This document shows positions 1 to 5,175 of a DNA stretch of 5,281 nt, in pieces; position 1 is the first letter of the stretch, and every line of letters starts with the position of its first letter. Under the pieces are notes generated by a model. It had not been told where the DNA came from. It did not search any database and saw nothing but the letters and a program-made list of their open reading frames with translations. A program made the position numbers and the translations under genes. The stretch is from Planctomycetota bacterium (GTDB lineage Bacteria; Planctomycetota; Phycisphaerae; Tepidisphaerales; Tepidisphaeraceae): the NCBI GenBank assembly GCA_029777755.1, contig JAKORQ010000203.1, positions 1 through 5,281 of the forward strand. The letters run 5' to 3'.

Positions 1-1823
1 AAGGGGAGCGCGACCTGGACTGGCTGGAGCGTGCTGTCGACCTGGCGCAGCAGTATGGCGTGAGGATCGTCATGGGGACTCCCACGGATGCGCCGCCGGC
101 CTGGCTGACGCACAAGTACCCGGATGTGCTGCGCGTAGATGAGAACGGCAAGAGGCTGGGGCACGGCGCCCGGCGGCATTTCTCACCATTCAGCCCGCGT
201 TATCGCGACCTGTGCGCCCAGATTGTCTCGGCGATGGCCTCCCGATTCGGGCATCACGGCAATGTCATCGGCTGGCAGATCGGCAATGAGTTCTGCATGT
301 ACACGCGCGATGACACCACGCGGGCCCTGTTCCAGCGTTACCTGGCTGAGCGCTACGGCAGCATAGAGAACCTCAATGAGAAGTGGACGACACACTACTG
401 GAGCCAGGCGTACAGCGACTGGTCAGAGATCCCCGTCCCCACCGGCTGGTCGAATCCCGGGCTGGACCTGGAGTTTTTTCGCTTCATGTCGAGGGGGTTT
501 GCTGAGTTCCAGCAGTTCCAGGTGGACCTGATAAGGGGTTTTGCCGACGCGCGACAGTGGATCACCCATAACATCCACGGCTGGGAGGAACTGGACTTCA
601 TCGAGATCATCGAGTCGGCCGACCTGGCTTCATGGGATCCCTACCCGGGGGGCAGGCCGCTCAACTTCTCGCACTTCGGCTGGTACAGCGATTTCTGCCG
701 CACCATCAAGCCGCGCAAGCACTGGGTGATCGAGACGCAGCCGGGGCATGTGAACTGGAACTCTCCCAACCTTTCACTTGCCAGGGGCGCCGTGCGGGCC
801 ATGGCCTGGCACTTCTATGCCCATGGCGCGGAGGCGGTGCTCTTCTGGCAGTGGCGCGCCGCCCTGAATGGGCAGGAACAGTACCACGGCACTCTGGTCG
901 CACCCGACGGCGAGCCGCGGGCGATCTATCCTGAGGTAGCGCGCGTTGGACGGGAGATCCGCGAGGTGGCACACCTTCTTGACGCGGCGAAGCATGAGGC
1001 ATCCATCGGCCTGCTCTACTCCTACGCCGATCAGTATGTGCTCAAGCATCAGCGGCATAACCATGACTTTGATCCGTTGCGCCACACCATGGAGTTCTAT
1101 GCCCCGCTGCGGCTGATGGGGTTGGAGACGGATGTGCTGGATACCGGCCGGGCTATCGATGGCTACCGGCTGATCGTCGCGCCACACCTTCATATATTGA
1201 CAGATGAACTGGTCGAGAAGCTGGTGAATTACGTCAACGCCGGCGGCCATCTGCTGCTGGGGCCGCGATCCGGCTTCAAGGACCAGTACAACGCTATGCT
1301 TCCCTCGCGCCAGCCCGGCAAACGGCTGGCTCACCTGCTGGGGGGGCATGTGGATGATTTCTACACGCTGGATCGCAATGTCGATGTAAGTGGTGAAGTG
1401 GGGGTCGCATCCGCCAACATCTGGGCAGAGGTGCTGGTGGTCGATTCGCCTGATACCCAGGCGCTTTTGCGCTATGCCCCGTTCAATGGCTGGATCGACA
1501 ATCAGCCGGCCATGGTCACCCGCACTGTGGGCAAAGGGCGCATCACCTACCTGGGAGCCTGCCTGGACGAGGCAGGGATGCGCCAGGTGATGGACTGGGC
1601 GGTACGCGTCAGCGGCATCCACGTGGAGTTTTCCGAGCTGCCCGCGGGGATGGAGGTCTGTCGCCGGCAGAAGGATGGGCAGGAGATCCTGCTGGTCATC
1701 AACCATGCCGGCGTTGCCCAGAAGCTGGAGCTGCCCCGGCCCATGACCAACATCCTCTCGGACATACCCGTGCGGGCCAGCGAACTGGAGCTTCCGCCCT
1801 ATGAGGTGGCGGTACTGACCTGA
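1..1823 (+). CDS. GH42 family beta-galactosidase-type glycosidase, N-terminus cut by window edge
   Basis: Retaining glycosidase of family GH42, expected to release terminal beta-galactose from galactosides or galacto-oligosaccharides. The frame is open from base 3, so the GTG at 60 is not the true start; roughly 45-70 N-terminal residues lie upstream. Numbering from the codon at base 3 (606 residues visible): the barrel fills about 1-330, with WQIGNEF carrying the acid/base Glu96 (288-290) and HWVIETQPG carrying the nucleophile Glu244 (732-734). The FWQWRAALNGQEQYHG stretch is also typical of the family. A Rossmann-like trimerisation domain follows (about 333-535, with GGHLLLGPRSG), then a small beta domain (about 545-606). 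No secretion signal can be judged. The CxCxxC zinc cluster described for the Thermus A4 enzyme is absent. True substrate could be another beta- or alpha-galactoside/arabinoside. The family call is firm. Confidence 0.93.
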   Translation, partial: GERDLDWLERAVDLAQQYGVRIVMGTPTDAPPAWLTHKYPDVLRVDENGKRLGHGARRHFSPFSPRYRDLCAQIVSAMASRFGHHGNVIGWQIGNEFCMYTRDDTTRALFQRYLAERYGSIENLNEKWTTHYWSQAYSDWSEIPVPTGWSNPGLDLEFFRFMSRGFAEFQQFQVDLIRGFADARQWITHNIHGWEELDFIEIIESADLASWDPYPGGRPLNFSHFGWYSDFCRTIKPRKHWVIETQPGHVNWNSPNLSLARGAVRAMAWHFYAHGAEAVLFWQWRAALNGQEQYHGTLVAPDGEPRAIYPEVARVGREIREVAHLLDAAKHEASIGLLYSYADQYVLKHQRHNHDFDPLRHTMEFYAPLRLMGLETDVLDTGRAIDGYRLIVAPHLHILTDELVEKLVNYVNAGGHLLLGPRSGFKDQYNAMLPSRQPGKRLAHLLGGHVDDFYTLDRNVDVSGEVGVASANIWAEVLVVDSPDTQALLRYAPFNGWIDNQPAMVTRTVGKGRITYLGACLDEAGMRQVMDWAVRVSGIHVEFSELPAGMEVCRRQKDGQEILLVINHAGVAQKLELPRPMTNILSDIPVRASELELPPYEVAVLT

Positions 1824-1920
1824 GTTTCAGCCCTGATCGCACGTCGGGAGGGCGTTGCCCGGACCGTTCTGGAGTGTATTGGCGGCCGCCTTGGATATTC
1901 TCCCTTAGCATAGTGCCGCC

Positions 1921-1949
1921 TTTCCCGCCGACGGCTCCTCGGATAACAT
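1921..1949 (+). promoter_or_regulatory. Weak candidate promoter for rpsA
   Basis: The 165-base gap between the glycosidase stop and the rpsA start should hold the rpsA promoter, since the genes are unrelated and the gap is the longest between the plus-strand genes. The best sigma70-like pair I can find is TTTCCC (1921-1926) and TAACAT (1944-1949) with a 17-base spacer. Both boxes are poor matches. A 4-bp hairpin (GGGC/GCCC, 1850-1860) near the glycosidase stop is too weak to call a terminator. Confidence 0.2.
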
Positions 1950-1978
1950 GGCATGGCTTGGGACTAAACCCACAAGAC

Positions 1979-1984
1979 AGAGGT
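1979..1984 (+). promoter_or_regulatory. Ribosome binding site of rpsA
   Basis: AGAGGT lies four bases before the ATG at 1989. It is a moderate Shine-Dalgarno match at slightly short spacing and supports this start, which also gives a normal S1 N-terminus. Confidence 0.55.
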
Positions 1985-1988
1985 ATCC

Positions 1989-3473
1989 ATGGCGAAGTCT
2001 GGTGACGAGTTCAAGGAAGTCTTTAGGCCCGACGTCGATCCTGAGCTGGACAAGGAGATTGACGAGGCCTTGGGCGGTATGTCAATCGAGGCGCTTTACG
2101 ACCGCCCGCAGCCGGGCAAGCCTCTTGCCAGCGCCGCGGCCAAGGGGATGAGGCGTGGCCGGATCGCCCGCATCGACCTCGCGAAGAACGAGGTCCTCGT
2201 GGACTTGGGTGGCAAGGATCAGGGCGTCTGCCCGCTCGGCCAGTTCGCCCAGGAGCCGAAGGTCGGGGAGGAGATGGATTTCGTCTTCGTCCGCCGAGAT
2301 AACCGTGAGGGTATCCTCGTCCTGAATGTTCCCGGCGGCAAGGCCACCAACGTGAACTGGGAGACACTGGAGGTCGGGCAGATCGTCGAGGGAACCGTCA
2401 CCGGCGTGAAGGAAAAGGGCGGGCTGGAGGTCGAAGTGAAGGGGATGCGTGCCTTCATGCCGGCCAGCCAGGTGGACATCTACTACGTGCAGGATATCTC
2501 CACGTTCCTTGGCCAGCGGATCACGGCCGAGGTCACGCAGTTTGATCGCGACAGCCGCAATATCATCCTTTCCCGCCGCAATCTGCTGGAGCGTGAGCGC
2601 GAGCAGAAGAAGAAGGAGTTCTTCGAGAACATCACCGAGGGCGCCATGCTGCATGGCACGGTGCGGAACGTGAAGGACTTTGGCGCATTCGTTGACCTGG
2701 GCGGCGTCGATGGCCTGATCCCGGTCAGCGAGATCTCCTACAAGCGAACCAACAAGGCCGGCGATGTCCTCAAGGTGGGTGATGTGGTCGATGTGAAGGT
2801 CATCCGCCTGGAGAAGGAAACCGGCAAGATCACGCTTTCTCTGCGGCAGGCCAGGCCTGATCCCTGGCGCGACGCCGACCAGAAGTATCCTGTTGGTTCG
2901 AACCTCACGGGGCTTGTCCTGCGGGTGGAGAGCTTCGGCGCGTTCATCCAGGTGGAGGAAGGGCTGGAGGCGCTGCTGCCGATCAGCGAGATGAGCTATC
3001 AGCGCATCCGCAATGCCTCGGAAGTGGTCAAGGAAGGCGACACCGTCAAGGTGGTCGTGCTCTCGGTCGACGTGGCGCAGCGGCGGATGAGCGTGAGCAT
3101 GAAGCAGGCCGGCCCAGACCCGTGGAAGACGGCGGCGCAGCGCTATGCCGCCGACATGGTAGTGAGCGGCAAGGTCACGCGAACCGCCGACTTTGGCGCG
3201 TTTGTTGAACTGGAGCCGGGGCTGGAGGGGCTGGTGCACATTTCCGAGCTGTCGGACAAGCGCGTCACCAGCGTCAACCAGGTGGTGCAGGTGGGGCAGG
3301 AAGTGAAGGTCGCCATCCTCGATGTGGACCAGGAGCAGCGGCGCATCTCGCTGTCGATCAAGAAGGTCGCACAGCTTGCGATGCCCGAGCGCCCCTCCGA
3401 GCCGGAGAAGCCCCGCAAGCCTCGCCCGCAGTTGCGTGGCGGGCTGGATTTTGAGTTCAGGAAGAACAAGTAA
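1989..3473 (+). CDS. rpsA: 30S ribosomal protein S1, five S1 domains
   Basis: RNA-binding protein of the small ribosomal subunit that helps recruit and unfold mRNA for initiation. The 494 residues contain five OB-fold S1 repeats at about 54-115, 127-197, 217-286, 303-373 and 390-458. Repeat 2 has the characteristic GIRAF-like form (KGMRAFMPASQVD, 151-163) and repeats 3-5 carry FGAF at 231-234, 316-319 and 402-405. DPW occurs in the linkers after repeats 3 and 4 (291-293, 377-379). An acidic N-terminal segment (1-50, including GGMSIEALYD) and a proline/lysine-rich tail (462-494) flank the repeats. E. coli S1 has six repeats and 557 residues, so this is a shorter version of a kind seen in many phyla. 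The usual cmk neighbour is not present; the next gene is a response regulator 54 bases downstream. Identity as S1 is firm; phylum is inferred. Confidence 0.95.
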   Translation: MAKSGDEFKEVFRPDVDPELDKEIDEALGGMSIEALYDRPQPGKPLASAAAKGMRRGRIARIDLAKNEVLVDLGGKDQGVCPLGQFAQEPKVGEEMDFVFVRRDNREGILVLNVPGGKATNVNWETLEVGQIVEGTVTGVKEKGGLEVEVKGMRAFMPASQVDIYYVQDISTFLGQRITAEVTQFDRDSRNIILSRRNLLEREREQKKKEFFENITEGAMLHGTVRNVKDFGAFVDLGGVDGLIPVSEISYKRTNKAGDVLKVGDVVDVKVIRLEKETGKITLSLRQARPDPWRDADQKYPVGSNLTGLVLRVESFGAFIQVEEGLEALLPISEMSYQRIRNASEVVKEGDTVKVVVLSVDVAQRRMSVSMKQAGPDPWKTAAQRYAADMVVSGKVTRTADFGAFVELEPGLEGLVHISELSDKRVTSVNQVVQVGQEVKVAILDVDQEQRRISLSIKKVAQLAMPERPSEPEKPRKPRPQLRGGLDFEFRKNK

Positions 3474-3489
3474 CTGTCGTAAATTGCAG

Positions 3490-3513
3490 GCCCCGGGAGC
3501 GTCGACCCGGGGC
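3490..3513 (+). repeat. 8-bp GC hairpin between rpsA and the receiver gene
   Basis: GCCCCGGG (3490-3497) and CCCGGGGC (3506-3513) are perfect inverse complements around an eight-base loop. No T-run follows; the next bases are the ribosome binding site of the receiver gene. It could be a partial terminator, a block to 3' exonuclease that protects the rpsA message, or a modulator of downstream translation. It does not look like a full intrinsic terminator. Confidence 0.6.
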
Positions 3514-3516
3514 AAC

Positions 3517-3521
3517 AGGAG
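3517..3521 (+). promoter_or_regulatory. Ribosome binding site of the receiver gene
   Basis: AGGAG sits six bases before the ATG at 3528, the strongest Shine-Dalgarno site in the window. It begins only three bases after the GC hairpin. Confidence 0.75.
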
Positions 3522-3527
3522 AAGATA

Positions 3528-4025
3528 ATGGCTGAAAACGAGCAGAATCAGGCGATTCCAAACAACGAGTCGTTCCTGCCCAACTCGAAGGTTCTGATAG
3601 TGGATGACAACCCGCAGAACCTCGAACTGCTCCAGGCCTTCCTCGAAGCTCTCCCAGTGCAGGTTTACACGGCCGTCGATGGCGTAGACTGCCTGGAAAA
3701 GGTTAAGCAGTACAACCCCGACCTGATCCTGCTGGACATCATGATGCCGCGAATGAGCGGCTTCCAGGTCTGCAAGCAGCTGAAGTCAGATCCTGCCACA
3801 CGTGATATCCAGATCCTGGTGGTCACCGCCCTTAATGAGCTGGGTGATATCGAGCAGGCCACCGAGTGTGGCACCGACGATTTCGTCTCCAAGCCGGTGA
3901 ACAAGTTTGAATTGCTCACGCGCGTGAAAAGCCTCCTGCGCGTTCGCCATCTTAAGAGTGAACTGGAGCGGGCACTGACCTATCTCAACGAGGTGGACCA
4001 GGAAGAGGAAACGACCAACGGCTAG
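3528..4025 (+). CDS. Single-domain response regulator (CheY/PleD-like receiver)
   Basis: Cytoplasmic two-component receiver phosphorylated by a histidine kinase not present here. The 165 residues are one REC domain (about 20-140). The acidic pair is Asp26-Asp27 (VLIVDDNPQN), the phospho-acceptor Asp70 (LILLDIMMP), the switch Thr100 (VVTAL) and the conserved Lys122 (VSKPVN), so all key residues are intact. The N-terminal 18 residues are polar and probably disordered. The C-terminus (about 126-165, RVRHLKSELERALTYLNEVDQEEE) looks like a helical, possibly coiled-coil tail ending in acidic residues, and there is no DNA-binding, GGDEF or other output domain. Output is therefore by protein contact or dimerisation. 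It follows rpsA by 54 bases and precedes the methyltransferase gene by 85, suggesting an operon. The partner and pathway are unknown. Confidence 0.93.
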   Translation: MAENEQNQAIPNNESFLPNSKVLIVDDNPQNLELLQAFLEALPVQVYTAVDGVDCLEKVKQYNPDLILLDIMMPRMSGFQVCKQLKSDPATRDIQILVVTALNELGDIEQATECGTDDFVSKPVNKFELLTRVKSLLRVRHLKSELERALTYLNEVDQEEETTNG

Positions 4026-4105
4026 AGCAGTTCCACCCAGGGTTGGAGCGGCAGGTTCTCCGCCCCGGCTTGAGGCCAAGCCGCTCCGCTTTCAGTAAAG
4101 CAGTT
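4023..4105 (+). repeat. Structured repeat element, copy 1 (leader of the methyltransferase gene)
   Basis: The element begins at the TAG stop of the receiver gene and ends six bases before the methyltransferase ATG. Against copy 2 (4855-4933) it matches at 30 of 37 aligned positions over the 5' half outside the loop, and at 12 of 13 in the 3' block CAGTARAGCAGTT (4093-4105). Predicted hairpin A pairs 4030-4035 with 4044-4049, including one G-U pair where copy 2 has C-G. Hairpin B pairs CGGCTTG (4066-4072) with CAAGCCG (4077-4083) around AGGC. A rival helix pairs 4045-4052 with 4080-4087 (8 bp) and would break both hairpins. This suggests an RNA leader that can switch, but I cannot assign it to a family. 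Confidence 0.6.
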
Positions 4106-4121
4106 ACAGGATGGCTCCTGT
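4106..4121 (+). promoter_or_regulatory. Hairpin covering the methyltransferase start codon
   Basis: ACAGGA (4106-4111) and TCCTGT (4116-4121) form a perfect 6-bp stem with the loop TGGC. The AGG before the start and the ATG at 4111-4113 fall within the stem and loop. There is no Shine-Dalgarno sequence at normal spacing, so initiation is probably weak or controlled. Confidence 0.4.
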
Positions 4122-4857
4122 TCTTGATTTGCGCGATGCAGAGGAGTTTCTCCGCAGCAACTGCGCTGACTCGGTGAATATCCCTTTCGCGGAACTGCCC
4201 TCGCGCATGTATGAACTGCCGGGCAAAGGGCAGGAGCTGCGCATTTTCCATCCCGACCCGGCCACTCTTATGCGGGCAAGCGCGTTCCTGCGTTCTCGTG
4301 GTTACCTCGTCAGGGAGATTCCCAAGCTTGAGCTGGACTCGTCCGGCCCGACGAGGCTGCGCCTGTGGCGGCCATCGCCGCTGCTGGAGGAGGCGCTGGA
4401 GCTTTACGAAGGTGAGCCGGGAACAGCGGCCGATCTGGCCTGCGGGTCGGGCAGGGAGGCGGTCACGCTGGCCGGGCGCGGCTGGCAGGTGGACGCGATA
4501 GATGTTCTGCCCGATGCCCTGGAGCAGGCGAAGGCGCTGGCGGGGCGCAATGGAGTGAGTGTGCGGACGATCCAATGCGATCTCCGCCGGCAGGGGATGG
4601 CCTGGGGAGGTAAGTACAACCTTGCCAGCATGTTCCGCTTCTGGCATGCGCCGCTCATCCCGCAGGTGGTTGACGCACTCGTGCCTGGCGGGATGCTCAT
4701 CATCGAGGCGTTCCATCGGGATGACCTGCTGGGCCGCGGACATTGCGTGAGCGAGGAGGAGCTGCGCCAACTGTCTGCGGGGATGGAGATAAAGCTGCTG
4801 CGAAGATCGCAGCATCACGGCCGCACATTCGCCCAGCTTGTAGCGATCAAAAGTTAG
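4111..4857 (+). CDS. Rhodanese-like / class I SAM-dependent methyltransferase fusion
   Basis: Predicted cytoplasmic methyltransferase of 248 residues; substrate unknown. Residues 3-68 resemble a rhodanese domain (VLDLRDAEEF, then a HIPGA-NIP-like NCADSVNIPFAELPSRM), but the active-site loop, normally C-x-x-G-x-R, reads FHPDPATL (46-53). The catalytic cysteine is gone, so sulfur transfer is unlikely. Residues about 86-245 are a Rossmann methyltransferase: motif I ADLACGSGREAV (107-118), acidic Asp131 ending strand 2 (AIDVLPDALEQA), Asp157 (IQCDL), and the late VDALVPGGMLIIEAF (187-201). This pattern recalls TehB-like and methyltransferase-25 type proteins. An in-frame TAA at 4096 excludes an earlier start, and the ATG fits the start of the rhodanese fold, although its ribosome binding site is poor. 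The gene lies between two copies of a structured repeat. Tellurite or other chalcogen methylation is one possibility, not shown. Confidence 0.85.
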   Translation: MAPVLDLRDAEEFLRSNCADSVNIPFAELPSRMYELPGKGQELRIFHPDPATLMRASAFLRSRGYLVREIPKLELDSSGPTRLRLWRPSPLLEEALELYEGEPGTAADLACGSGREAVTLAGRGWQVDAIDVLPDALEQAKALAGRNGVSVRTIQCDLRRQGMAWGGKYNLASMFRFWHAPLIPQVVDALVPGGMLIIEAFHRDDLLGRGHCVSEEELRQLSAGMEIKLLRRSQHHGRTFAQLVAIKS

Positions 4858-4933
4858 AGATGCTCCACCCGAAGTGGAGCGGGTGGTCCTCTGCCTGCGG
4901 GACAAAGGCACTTGCAGGATCAGTAGAGCAGTT
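4855..4933 (+). repeat. Structured repeat element, copy 2 (after the methyltransferase gene)
   Basis: This copy starts at the TAG stop of the methyltransferase gene, as copy 1 starts at the stop of the receiver gene. Hairpin A is perfect here: GCTCCAC (4862-4868) and GTGGAGC (4874-4880) around CCGAA. Hairpin B pairs CCTGC (4894-4898) with GCAGG (4914-4918). A third hairpin, GCAGTT (4928-4933) with AACTGC (4940-4945), and a 9-bp outer stem, 4881-4889 with 4947-4955 (one G-U), close a branched fold that extends to 4955. No T-run follows, so it is not a standard terminator. It may be a small RNA, a 3' end stabiliser or a dispersed repeat. Confidence 0.6.
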
Positions 4934-4955
4934 TCGTGGAACTGCCGGATCACCC

Positions 4956-5150
4956 AAGCGCAGGAGACCAGGACAAAAGCGAGACGCAGAATACGATAGC
5001 ACTTCTATAGTGACGCCCAGGGGCTATCCGTAGACGGTTAGGTTCTTCCGCCACGAGATCCCGCAGGCCGAGCCGACCTGCTCTATCGCGATACCGGTCA
5101 ATGTGGTTGCGGCTGGGGCAGACCTATGCGGAGTTGGCCGTTCTAGTACA
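4956..5150. other. Gene-free stretch between convergent genes
   Basis: With copy 2 included, 4858-5175 is 318 bases with no gene I can support. The plus-strand frame crossing 4743-5033 is out of frame with the methyltransferase and has no protein-like pattern; the minus-strand frame at 5024-5281 is rich in Arg/Pro/Ala and conflicts with the better frame described below. I see no tRNA T-loop. Visible structure: GATAGC (4995-5000) with GCTATC (5023-5028) enclosing CACT/AGTG (5000-5012); GCAGG (5063-5067) with CCTGC (5077-5081); and the palindrome TATCGCGATA (5084-5093). Confidence 0.5.
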
Positions 5151-5167
5151 CAGGCGGGTCGCGCCTG
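5151..5167 (-). terminator. Hairpin just after the minus-strand gene, possible terminator
   Basis: CAGGCG (5151-5156) and CGCCTG (5162-5167) pair perfectly around five bases, nine bases beyond the minus-strand stop codon. No T-run follows on the minus strand, so any terminator role would not be the standard intrinsic kind. Confidence 0.3.
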
Positions 5168-5175
5168 GAGCAGCG

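Noticed and set aside
774..1706. Long minus-strand open frame (310 codons) opposite the glycosidase
   Set aside because: It is the antisense shadow of a clear GH42 coding frame, in GC-rich DNA where such shadows are common, and shows no recognisable domain.
2082..3515. Long minus-strand open frame (477 codons) opposite rpsA
   Set aside because: It is antisense to the S1 repeats; its Leu/His/Asp-rich repetitive product simply mirrors them.
4023..4110. Known riboswitch such as SAM, SAH, cobalamin or c-di-GMP
   Set aside because: The conserved cores of these classes, as far as I can recall them, are not present in either copy.
4023..4933. Integron cassette: a gene between two attC-like sites beginning at stop codons
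   Set aside because: Copy 2 begins with GTTAGAG, near but not equal to the GTTRRRY core, and copy 1 has GCTAGAG. No matching RYYYAAC inverse core is seen and the elements lack the attC stem architecture.
3985..4953. Minus-strand open frame (322 codons) opposite the methyltransferase
   Set aside because: It mirrors the plus-strand gene, which has intact SAM-binding motifs, and its own product has no domain pattern.
4743..5033. Plus-strand open frame of 96 codons running out of the methyltransferase gene
   Set aside because: It begins out of frame inside the methyltransferase, crosses structured repeat copy 2, and its product is unlike a protein family.
4856..5150. tRNA or other classical RNA gene in the gene-free stretch
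   Set aside because: No TTCRANNC T-loop with matching acceptor stem is visible on either strand, and the helices found do not form a cloverleaf.
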